Below, piece by piece: positions 27,801-36,900 of a stretch of 64,000 nt of DNA. The stretch is from assembly GCF_018362775.1 (NCBI RefSeq), contig NZ_JAGYXY010000002.1, forward strand, positions 473,035 to 537,034, in the 5' to 3' direction. This DNA comes from Alistipes montrealensis (GTDB lineage: Bacteria > Bacteroidota > Bacteroidia > Bacteroidales > Rikenellaceae). The translations under genes were made by a program, and so were the position numbers. The number at the start of each line of letters is the position of its first letter. The stretch's first letter is position 1. The notes below the pieces were generated by a model. The model had not been told where the DNA came from, ran no database searches, and saw only the letters and a program-made list of their open reading frames with translations.

Positions 27801-28970
27801 TTATTTGAATTTATACTCGTGCCACCACGTTCCGGCCGGATTGTCCCCGTTCAGGTAGAGGTAGCAGTCCAGTTTGCGTCCGCAGTCGGCGGTCAGGAAT
27901 TTGTAGGTCATCTCCCAGTTCACCTTGTCCGTCGTATTGACTGTTTCCGTCGTATAGAGATTGACCTTGAGGTAGTCGGTCGTATAGGAGGTTCCGAGCG
28001 AGGCCTGGGTTCCGAGATACAGTTTGGTTCCGTCTCCGAGCGTGGCGTTGAAGCGGTGGCGCGAATCGTTGGCGGAGTTGTTGGAAATGGTATTCTCGTA
28101 GTCGAGCAGTGTCCAGACGCCTTTCCCGGCATAGGTCATGGCCTGGTTTACGGTCGACATCTTGTTGTCGGCCCACGCCGCCGCATAGTATTCGATCTTC
28201 GAAACGGTGTTGTAGGACCAGGTCATCATGTCGAAATCGATCTTGAGCCAGTAAATCGCCTCGGAGGGCATCCGGTTGTTGACGGCGGTTTCGGAGTAGG
28301 TTACGGTTTTGTTTTCGTTCAGCACATAGTACCTGCCGAGGTCGTCCTCGACGGTGAAGCCGGTGCTGCCCTTGATCTTCGTGAAGCATTCGAAGGTTCC
28401 CTCCGAGGCGGCTGCCTTGTCGATGCCGGCCGATGCCGCCATGTTAATGCCCGTCGGGTCTTCGAGGGCGTCGCCCCGGAGAATTACGGTCCGGGGGAAC
28501 GGATTCATGGCGTTCGTCGTGGTCACCGACAGCAACCGCGACTCGGAATAGATACTGCCGAAAAGGCCTTTCGAAGCGCGTACCGTCCATTTGAGGTTGC
28601 CGGTTTCGGAGGTTCCTAATCCGGCGGCCCGTGCCACGGCGTTCAGTTTCTTGGACGTGACGCTCAAATAGGTCTTGGAGCCGTTGAGCTGGCTTATCAT
28701 TGCCGCCAGGGGAGCCGAAAAATCTCCGCCCTCGAGGTCGAACAGCAGTTCATACGATACGAAGCCGTTGTCGTAGGCGACCGACGGGGCCCATTGGAAT
28801 TCCACGTCGGCGCCCCGTGACAGGTCGACGGCCTTCCCGGAAAGGGGGAGGTAGAGTTCGTTTCCCGGTTGGATGTTATAGTTGATCTCGTTACCGTCGT
28901 CGGTGCATCCCGAAACGAAGGGAGACACCGCTACGGTCAGAATCGCGATATTTCGAAATAGGGTTCTCAT
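27801..28970 (-). CDS. SusE-like lipoprotein
   Basis: A 389-residue lipoprotein (Cys22 in FVSGCTDDG). An N-terminal SusE-type domain contains YELLFDLEGGDFSAPLA, followed by beta domains with EDDLGRYYVLNENKTV and a Trp-rich end ending GTWWHEYKFK. It lies directly after susD, the usual susE position, and is a paralog of the lipoprotein at 25327-26508. It should sit on the cell surface with SusC/SusD and help hold the substrate. Confidence 0.78.
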   Translation of the reverse strand: MRTLFRNIAILTVAVSPFVSGCTDDGNEINYNIQPGNELYLPLSGKAVDLSRGADVEFQWAPSVAYDNGFVSYELLFDLEGGDFSAPLAAMISQLNGSKTYLSVTSKKLNAVARAAGLGTSETGNLKWTVRASKGLFGSIYSESRLLSVTTTNAMNPFPRTVILRGDALEDPTGINMAASAGIDKAAASEGTFECFTKIKGSTGFTVEDDLGRYYVLNENKTVTYSETAVNNRMPSEAIYWLKIDFDMMTWSYNTVSKIEYYAAAWADNKMSTVNQAMTYAGKGVWTLLDYENTISNNSANDSRHRFNATLGDGTKLYLGTQASLGTSYTTDYLKVNLYTTETVNTTDKVNWEMTYKFLTADCGRKLDCYLYLNGDNPAGTWWHEYKFK

Positions 28971-29005
28971 CTTGTTTTATGTCGTTTAGTTTGTCTGCCG
29001 CCGGT

Positions 29006-30661
29006 TTACCAGCCGGGATTCTGCGTGAGGTTGTGGTTGATGTCCCGTTCGCTCTGGGGAATGGGGAACCAATATTTCATGTTGTAGGATGCCGGGCACT
29101 GGATGTTGCTTCCGTCGTCGAGGAATGGAGCTCCGGTCGCCCTGGAGGTGAGGACTGCCGCTCCCGTGGACTTGATGGAGGGGTTGTCGAGGGCCGCCCA
29201 GCGGCGCAGGTCGAAGCATCTGCGGCCTTCGAGGGCGAGTTCGGTGCGGCGTTCGTCGCGGATTGCCTGGCGGAGGTCATCGCCGCCGGGATAAGCGCAG
29301 TAGTCGTTCGAGAATCCGGCTCTTTTGCGGAGCGGGAAGATCGTGGCGTTCCATACGTCGGCGGTCATCTTGCCGGTTTCGAACATCGATTCGGCGTACA
29401 TGAGCAATACGTCGGCATAACGGATCTCCATCAGCGGTTTGTAGGAACCGCCGCCCGAGCCGACCGTGTTGGCTACGTAGTTCTTGATGTTGTAATAACC
29501 CGTCAGTGTCCGGTCGTTCGTGCCGTTGTACGAATCTCCCAGGGCGGGATCCTTTTTCTGGGCCGCCGTCTCGTCGGCCGGATTGGTCCAGCAGGTATAG
29601 GTCCCTTTGCCGACCCCTTCCGAACCGATGATCTTGCAGGATTTGGCTTCCGGAATCTGGAGGGTGCAGCCGTTATAAGCTATCGTTGCGTAGAAACGCA
29701 GGTCGCGGTCTTCGTAGTCCGTATCGTCGGCCACCGTGCCGTCCGTCTTGCGGAAACAATCTACCAACTCCTGCGTGGGCGAGAAGGCGACTTCGGCTCC
29801 TGCGCCGATCGACTGCGGGATTCTCGGACCGGTGGCCCAGCTCCGCTTGATGTTCTCCACGCCGCCTTCGTAGGCGAATTCGATGGTCATGATCGATTCG
29901 GGGCCGTAATGTCCGTTGGTGAAGAGGTCCGTATAGTTGTCGGCGAGCGCATAGGTTCCGTATTCATCGCTGTTGATGAGTTTCGCACACTCCCGGGCGC
30001 AATTCTCGAAATCGTTGTCGAGCAGGTAGGCCCGGGCGTTGAGCGCGACGGCGGTTCCGCAGGTCACGCGTCCGTTCTCGGCTGCGGTGAGCGCCGTGTT
30101 CTTCGGAAGGATGTGCGAAACCTCTTCCAGCTCGGAATGGATGAACTGCTTGATATAATCCGCGCTGGTGCGTTTGATCGTTTTCGACTCCGGCAGCGTG
30201 GGATTGCTCGTCAGGAAGGGAACGTCGCCGAACCACGCCGTGAGGCGCATATAGGTAAAGGCCCTCAGCAGTCGGAGTTCCGCGATGAGCCGCGACTTGA
30301 CTTCGCTCCTGATATTCATGCGGTCCTGGTTGTCCAGCGCGGTATGGATGGTACGCAGTTCCTGGTAGCACTCTTTCCATTCGTCCGAGAAACGGCCGCC
30401 GTTCGTCGTTGCGAGCCCTGTCGCCGTTTCCGTGGAACTCGTCGTGTGGCGGCTGCCGTAAACGTCGTCGGAAAGGAGGTTGTTTCCGAAGTAACGGTCG
30501 GCACTCCAATACTGGTTGTATCCCAGGTAGAGGGCGGCCATGCAGTTGTCCTCGTAGTTCCAGAACGTTGCGTCGGAGTAGGAGTTGGTAGGATACTGTT
30601 CGATGCCCACGCAACCGGCCAGGCCGACCAGCAGAAACGATAATATAGTGTACTTTTTCAT
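29006..30661 (-). CDS. SusD/RagB-family nutrient-binding lipoprotein
   Basis: A 551-residue surface lipoprotein (Cys17 in GLAGCVGIE) of the SusD family. These all-helical TPR-like proteins form the lid of the SusC transporter and bind the glycan. Typical features are the N-terminal YPTNSYSDATFWN, the region AELRLLRAFTYMRL near 210, and the C-terminal EERRCFDLRRW-like block (LEGRRCFDLRRWAALD) and FPIPQSERDIN. It starts 12 bases after the susC stop and is the second gene of the operon. Confidence 0.93.
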   Translation of the reverse strand: MKKYTILSFLLVGLAGCVGIEQYPTNSYSDATFWNYEDNCMAALYLGYNQYWSADRYFGNNLLSDDVYGSRHTTSSTETATGLATTNGGRFSDEWKECYQELRTIHTALDNQDRMNIRSEVKSRLIAELRLLRAFTYMRLTAWFGDVPFLTSNPTLPESKTIKRTSADYIKQFIHSELEEVSHILPKNTALTAAENGRVTCGTAVALNARAYLLDNDFENCARECAKLINSDEYGTYALADNYTDLFTNGHYGPESIMTIEFAYEGGVENIKRSWATGPRIPQSIGAGAEVAFSPTQELVDCFRKTDGTVADDTDYEDRDLRFYATIAYNGCTLQIPEAKSCKIIGSEGVGKGTYTCWTNPADETAAQKKDPALGDSYNGTNDRTLTGYYNIKNYVANTVGSGGGSYKPLMEIRYADVLLMYAESMFETGKMTADVWNATIFPLRKRAGFSNDYCAYPGGDDLRQAIRDERRTELALEGRRCFDLRRWAALDNPSIKSTGAAVLTSRATGAPFLDDGSNIQCPASYNMKYWFPIPQSERDINHNLTQNPGW

Positions 30662-30673
30662 AAACTTAGCTTT

Positions 30674-33600
30674 TTAGAAAGTCAGATTGATTCCGCCGCC
30701 CCAATAGCGCAGGGCCGGGTAATTACGGACCGAGTTGGCTCCCGAACGTCCCATGTTGCTGCCGAATTCCGAGGACTCGGGGTCCACGAAGCCGTATTTC
30801 GTAAGTGTCAGCGGATTTTGGGCGTCCAGATAGATGCGCAGGCTCTTGCAGCCGAACTTCTGGGTCCATCTTTTAGGCAGGGTATAGCCGAGCTGGATAT
30901 TCTTCACGCGCAGATAAGCTCCGGTGATCATGTTCAGCTCCGAGCCGGCCTGTCCCCAGTTGTTGGTGGCGCTGACGGTTCCTTTCGTTGCCAGGCGGGG
31001 CCACTTTGCATCGGTGTTCTGGGGTGTCCAGTAGTCGAGCTGGTGCTCGTACATGGTCATGCCGTAGTCGCTGTGGAACGGCTCGACCAGCTCGCCGCGG
31101 ATGGCGCTCGTACGCTTCAGGACGCCCTGGAGCATCAGCCCGAGGTCCAGTCCCTTCCAACGGACATTGTAGCTGAATCCGAAGGTGTAGCGCGGGAAAC
31201 CGTAACCCAGGTAGGCGCGGTCGTTGATGTCGATCACGCCGTCGCCGTTGACATCCACATAGCGGACATCTCCCGGACGGAGCTGCGAACGGTCGATCGT
31301 CGAGGGAATGGCGGCTTCCTGAATTTCGTCGTAACCGGAAAAATAGCCGGCTACCTTATAGCCGTAATAGGAGTTGAGGGGAAGTCCTTCCTGGATCAGG
31401 ACCGTGACGCCGTCGTTGGACGAGATTTTCGGCGTGCCGTACGTCACGACTTCGTTTTTCGAGTCGGCGATGTTGAGCGAGAACTTGTGGTCCCAACTGC
31501 CGCGCACGAGGTTGTAGTTCAGTGTGACTTCCCAGCCCTGGTTGTCCATCACGCCACGGTTTTCCTTGGCAATGCTCGCGCCGAAGACGCCCGGGACGAT
31601 GGCCGGAAGCAGGATGTCGGAGGTCCGTTTGTAGAAATAGTCGAAACTTACATTGAGCCGGTTTGCGAAGAACGATGCGTCGAGACCGATGTTGAAGGTT
31701 TTGGAACGTTCCCAGGTGAGGGCTTCGTTACCCATGGTGAACATCAGGCCCGGAACACTCGAGCCGTTGAACCCGTAGGCGTTCGTCCAGATGCCGTAGG
31801 TCGTCATGAAGTCGTAGAGGCCTACGTCCTGCTGGTTGCCGTTGACGCCGTACGAGGCCCTGAACTTGAGGTCGCCGACCTTGTTGCGGTAGTCGCCCAT
31901 GAAGCCCTCCTGCGAGAGGCGCCAGCCTACGGAAACAGCCGGGAAGAAGCCTCCGTTGCGAACCTTGAGGAATTTGGACGACATGTCGTAGCGGGCCGTA
32001 AATTCGACGTAGTATTTATCGTCGTAGGAGTAGCCGATACGCCCGAAATAGGATTGCAGCGCCGAACGGGTGTTGTCCTGTGTCGACAGTTTCGTATCCT
32101 CGTCGACCACGACGGTTCCGTCGCTGGGTTGATTCAGGTCGTTGAGGTATTTTTTCGATACGCTTAAGGAATAGTGCTTTTTCGACTCCTGGGACCAGCC
32201 GGCCAATGCGGTAATGTTGTGCTTTTCGGCGAATGTGCGGTTGAAATCCAGAAGTACCTGTCCGTTGAGGTAGGTGTCTTTTCCCACCCAGTCGTCGGCG
32301 GGATCGGTCGTGCTGCCGGCCAGCGCTGCGGTCGAGGAGTCCGACCAATTGGCGCCGTTGTCGGTAACTACGTAATAGGAAAAGTGGTCGGAAAAGCGGT
32401 GCTCGCTGCGCGATTCGGCGCTGAGGACTCCGCGGAGCTTGAGGCCCTTGACGATCTCGAATTCGGCGTTGAAAACACCGCTGATGTAGTCGTTGTCATA
32501 CTTGTTGTACCCCCCCCCGACAAGTCCGCCGAAGACGGCTCCGCAGCCTCCGTATTTATAGTTGTTGGCGTAGAAGGTTCCGTTGCCGTCCATCGTGCGC
32601 ATAAAGTAATAGGTCGGGAACCGGGCGAGGTCGGCGAAGAGGAATCCGCTGGTCGTCGGGGATTTGGTTTCGGCCCGCGTATAGCTGACATTGGCGCCGA
32701 CTTTGAGGCGGCCCCACTGCGTCGATATGTTCGAACGCACGTTGTAGCGCTGCTTGCCGTAGTCGGGGCCGATGTAGTTGGATTCCTGGTCGAAGTATCC
32801 TGCCGACAGCATGTAGGTCGTATGTGCCGTTCCGCCGGAAACGCTCAGGTTGTAATTCTGCTGCATGGCGGTTTTCATGGCCTGCTTTACGAAGGGTTCG
32901 CAATCCCCGTGTACGTACATGTCCTGAATTTCGCTTGCCGAGAAGATCGGGTTGAGCCCCGAATTGGTAAGCGCCTCGTTTCGCAGGATCGAGTTCTTGT
33001 ACGAAGGAACCGGGTCCCAGAGGATGTGCGGGTCCTGGGCGCCGAGCTGGGCGCTGAAGGTGATGCTCGGAGCCGTTTCCCGGTGACCCTGCTTGGTCGT
33101 AATCAGGATGACGCCGTTGGACGAACGTGCGCCGTAGATGGCCGAGGAGCCCGCATCTTTCAGGATGTTGACGGATTCGATGTCGTTCGGGTTGAGGTCG
33201 TTCATCCGGGATGCCTCGGCCTGCGGGACTCCGTCGATCACGACCAGCGGCGAGTTGTTGCCTATCGTGTTGACGCCGCGGATGGAGAGGTTCATCTGGT
33301 CGCCGCCCGTCGGGTCGTAGTTGCGTGTCTGGATAATCAGGTTGGCCGCCGTTCCCTGAAGGGCCTGCTGGATGTTGGCGACCGGCCGGTCCGCCAGGTC
33401 TTCCCGGTTTACGGTGGAAATGGCCGAGGTGATGTGACGCCTTGTCGTCGTTCCGTAGCCGATGACGACTACTTCGTCCAGGTAACTCGTGTCTTCGGCC
33501 ATGGTCACCGAGATTTCGGTCTTTTTGCCGACCGCCTCCACGACTGTCTTGTAGCCGAGGTAGACGAACTTCAGGTTGTCGGTGTCCTTGACGCCCTTGA

Positions 33601-33820
33601 TGAGATAGGTTCCGTCTGCATTGGTAGCCGTACCGTTGACTGTGCCTTCAACGAGTACGGACACCCCGATTAGCGGTTGGCCTTTCTCATCCACAATCCT
33701 GCCGCTTACCGATTTCGCACCGGATTGTCCGTAGACGCCGGAAATGCCGGTTGCGATCAGACACCACAGCAATGCGAGCGAATAGCGCGCAAAGGTGCTA
33801 AAAGTAGATTTCTTGATCAT
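30674..33820 (-). CDS. SusC/RagA-family TonB-linked outer membrane transporter
   Basis: A 1048-residue outer-membrane beta barrel that imports oligosaccharides with SusD. In order: signal peptide (about 1 to 31), a carboxypeptidase-regulatory-like domain (about 37 to 115, GRIVDEKGQPLIGVSV), a DEVVVIGYG TonB-box-like stretch, a plug domain (GSSAIYGARSSNGVILITTK), and a long barrel ending in Phe (GGGINLTF). It heads the PUL operon. Its coding strand holds a run of nine G at 32518-32510 encoding three glycines, a possible slippage site. Confidence 0.95.
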   Translation of the reverse strand: MIKKSTFSTFARYSLALLWCLIATGISGVYGQSGAKSVSGRIVDEKGQPLIGVSVLVEGTVNGTATNADGTYLIKGVKDTDNLKFVYLGYKTVVEAVGKKTEISVTMAEDTSYLDEVVVIGYGTTTRRHITSAISTVNREDLADRPVANIQQALQGTAANLIIQTRNYDPTGGDQMNLSIRGVNTIGNNSPLVVIDGVPQAEASRMNDLNPNDIESVNILKDAGSSAIYGARSSNGVILITTKQGHRETAPSITFSAQLGAQDPHILWDPVPSYKNSILRNEALTNSGLNPIFSASEIQDMYVHGDCEPFVKQAMKTAMQQNYNLSVSGGTAHTTYMLSAGYFDQESNYIGPDYGKQRYNVRSNISTQWGRLKVGANVSYTRAETKSPTTSGFLFADLARFPTYYFMRTMDGNGTFYANNYKYGGCGAVFGGLVGGGYNKYDNDYISGVFNAEFEIVKGLKLRGVLSAESRSEHRFSDHFSYYVVTDNGANWSDSSTAALAGSTTDPADDWVGKDTYLNGQVLLDFNRTFAEKHNITALAGWSQESKKHYSLSVSKKYLNDLNQPSDGTVVVDEDTKLSTQDNTRSALQSYFGRIGYSYDDKYYVEFTARYDMSSKFLKVRNGGFFPAVSVGWRLSQEGFMGDYRNKVGDLKFRASYGVNGNQQDVGLYDFMTTYGIWTNAYGFNGSSVPGLMFTMGNEALTWERSKTFNIGLDASFFANRLNVSFDYFYKRTSDILLPAIVPGVFGASIAKENRGVMDNQGWEVTLNYNLVRGSWDHKFSLNIADSKNEVVTYGTPKISSNDGVTVLIQEGLPLNSYYGYKVAGYFSGYDEIQEAAIPSTIDRSQLRPGDVRYVDVNGDGVIDINDRAYLGYGFPRYTFGFSYNVRWKGLDLGLMLQGVLKRTSAIRGELVEPFHSDYGMTMYEHQLDYWTPQNTDAKWPRLATKGTVSATNNWGQAGSELNMITGAYLRVKNIQLGYTLPKRWTQKFGCKSLRIYLDAQNPLTLTKYGFVDPESSEFGSNMGRSGANSVRNYPALRYWGGGINLTF
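32510..32518 (-). repeat. Nine-base poly-G tract within susC
   Basis: The plus strand has nine C in a row, so the susC coding strand has nine G, exactly three Gly codons in VGGGY. Gain or loss of one base would shift the frame and truncate the transporter after about residue 435. Confidence 0.7.
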
Positions 33821-33859
33821 AAGTGGTTATTAGAATAAAGGTTGCATGGTTTCTCCATA

Positions 33860-33867
33860 CAAACATA
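33860..33867 (-). promoter_or_regulatory. -7 box of the susC promoter
   Basis: On the minus strand TATGTTTG exactly matches TAnnTTTG, 40 bases upstream of the susC start. The -33 position reads ACAT/TACA rather than TTTG, as expected for a promoter that needs an activator. Confidence 0.6.
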
Positions 33868-33883
33868 TTTATTATTGAATAGA

Positions 33884-33925
33884 CGTATGTACGATTTTAT
33901 GCCATTTAAGTACAGATTTGTACTT
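33884..33925. promoter_or_regulatory. Candidate operator with repeated GTAC sites
   Basis: AAGTACA and TGTACTT (33908-33914 and 33919-33925) form a perfect 7-base inverted repeat around GATT. A third GTAC at 33889-33892 lies within the smaller inverted repeat CGTA-TG-TACG, and a fourth at 33970. GTAC cores are 21, 10 and 50 bases apart, close to whole helical turns. The array is between susC and the divergent regulator gene, so it is a likely binding site for that AraC-type regulator. Confidence 0.45.
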
Positions 33926-33977
33926 TCGTGCTGATTTATGAAAAAATTGGCTTAATTTCGGGGCAAATAGTACGAAC

Positions 33978-36900
33978 GTGGGCAATAGAAACGTCTTTTT
34001 ACTCATTTTTGCAAGTACGGTCCTTACGTGCTGGTGTCCGGGGCTTTTTGCCGGTAATCTGAGAATGATCTCCAGCAGGGAGGGGATCAGCAATAACTCT
34101 ATTCTGTGCCTGAACCAGGACACGGACGGTTATATCTGGCTCGGGACCTGCGAAGGCCTCAATCTGTGGGACGGACAGCGCATGGTCTGCTATCCGCAGG
34201 AAGGCAGCGGGATGAAACCTCTGTCGGGAAACCTGATCGAGAAGATCCAGCCCACCCGGGACCGATACTACTGGCTCCGGACCAATTACGGTCTCGATCT
34301 CATGCACCGGACCAAGGTCGTCGAACAGCACAAGGAGTTTCAGGGAACCTATTTTCTGATCAGCCGGGACAAATCCGAGACGATCGTACTCACCCAGGAC
34401 GGCAGTTTCTACGGCTATTGTGAGGAAACCGCCTCTTTTCAGCGGATTCCGGATGCATTTCGGTTCGATTCGTACCTCACTTCCTGGACCGGAAAGAGCG
34501 ATTCTGTCTTTGTTTTCCGGAAGGACGGAATTTACCGGACGGCTTTCGCGGCCCGGAAACCGGGAGAGCCGTGCAATTTCGGGGGATTCGACCGGGTGCT
34601 GCCGATAGAACTCAGTTATGCCTTTGCAGACAAGGATACGGTGATACTGATCGACGCCAAAGGCGTGTTGTATAGCTTCGATCCGGCGACGGAAGTGCTC
34701 GAATATATCGCGAATATCCGTTCGGAGATCAGTCGGTACGGAATGGTTTCCTATGCGATCCGTTACGGCAACGATTTTCTTGTTTCCTTCCTTTTCGACG
34801 GCGTGACAAAACTTCGTTTTACGCCGGAAAGCCCCCGTAAATATGTCATGGAGCGGTTGGACATCAACTGCGGCGTGTTCTGCCTGCTCAGGGATGCGAA
34901 GCAGGATATCGTTTGGATCGGCAGCGACGGGCAGGGATTGTTCATGTATGCGAACGGCGAGGTGTCGTTCCATTCGTACAGCTACGACAAACTGCCTTAC
35001 AACCTTTCCAAACCGGTCCGGAGCCTGCTGCTCGATTCGCGGGGCACGCTGTGGTTTGCGACGAAAGGGGAAGGTATCATTCAGATTCCCGGATTCTCCA
35101 CGGCCGACAAGCCGACGGAGATCGTCCAGATAAACGGTCCGGGGTCGGGGCTTGCCGATCACGCCGTGTTCGCTTTGGAGGAGAGCTCCCGGGGGCTTGT
35201 GTGGATCGGGTCCGAAGGGGCCGGGATCAATTACAAGTCATTCGCCGGGAACGAAATCCGGACGCTGGGCGGAGATGTGCCTCCGGACCTGCGTTATGTG
35301 CACGCCATTCGGGAGAGCGACAGGGATACGTTGTGGGTCGCTACGGTGGGGTGCGGCGTCTTCCGGCTGGTTATCGGCGACAAGGGCGGTATTCCTTATG
35401 TCCGGGAGTGGAAGAAACTGGATTTCGGGAAAGCGCTGGAGAACAAGAACTTCTTTTTCACCTTGTTCGAAGATGTGGACCATACGCTCTGGATCGGCAA
35501 TCGCGGAGGCGGGCTGGTCCATTACTTTCCCGACAGCGACACTTGTACCGTCACCACGTTCGACGACTCGCGGGCGGAGATAGCCAACGATGTCTGGGCC
35601 ATCCTTCGTGCCAAAGACGGGAAACTCTGGATCGGGACGAGTTGGGGACTGCTCCAGCTCGAAGACGACGGAACCGTGCGGGAAACTCCCATCCGCAATA
35701 TCATTCACGGGATACTCGAAGACAGCGAAGGAAAACTCTTCCTTACTACGAACAGCGGGCTCGTAAGGTACGACCCGCAAACCTCCTACCAGGCGAAATA
35801 CGGGTATTCGTACGGGATATACACCATTGAATACAGCGACGGGGCCGCCTATAAGGACCCTCGGAGCAATACGCTGTTCTTCGGGGGAACCAACGGATTC
35901 GTCGTTATGGAGCAGACCCGCTACAAGGCCGAACCGTTCTATCCCGAACTGCTTTTCCGGAGCGTGCGGATCGACGACCGGCTGATTCCTTTCGAAGATG
36001 CGGTCCGCGAAGACAGTACGTTGGTCATCGGTCCCCGTGAAAGGCTCTACGATGTGGGTGTAATCGCCCTCGACTACATCAACGGCAGCAATTATGTCTA
36101 TCTCTACAAGATCGAAGAGGCGGAGAACCGATGGATGGAATCCCCTTCGGAGATCCTGTTCGCGGAAAAGAATCCCGGGAAATACCGGTTGAACGTACGA
36201 TACAAGAATATTATCACGGGAGATACCAGTCCGGTCAAATCCCTGACGATCATCATCAAGGCCCCCTGGTACAGCAGCCGGTTCGCCAAATGCGCCTATC
36301 TGCTCCTGTTTTTGCTTACCACTGCTCTGGCCGGCCGGCATCTGTATAAAAGACGCTGGCGGAAAAGGGCGGCGGCCATGGAACGGCTGGAAGCCAGCCG
36401 GAAAGAAGAGGCTCTCGATTCGCAGCTCCACCTGATGGAGAACCTCGCCCAGCAGATGGCTGTTCCGGTATTCATGGTGTCCGTACCCTGCCAGCAGATT
36501 TTAGAATACCCCGAATCCGATGATTACATCCGGATGCGCATGAAAAGGATTCTCCAGCAGAGCGCGAAGTTGGGCAATATCATCCACATGCTGCATGATT
36601 TCAGGGAGTCGAGCGAGTCGAACAAGGTAAACGTGAAAATATTCTCCGTCACGGAATACATGATGGAGATCACGAAGAGTTACGTGTCGTTGGCGGAAGA
36701 GAAGGGGATTGCGCTCAGGGTCGACGTGCCCCAGGGGCTTCTTTGGACGAGTGACCCGAAACGGGTTGCCGCCATAACGGATATGATGATGACCAATGCC
36801 TTCCTCCATGTGGTCCGGAAGGGGCGGATCGGGTTCGAAATAACGTCCGACGGGGACCGGTTCGTTATCCGGCTCGAAGTCGAAGGCAAATGGATCGGTG

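Noticed and set aside
32174-33673. 499-codon plus-strand frame
   Set aside because: Antisense to susC with no start signal or domain.
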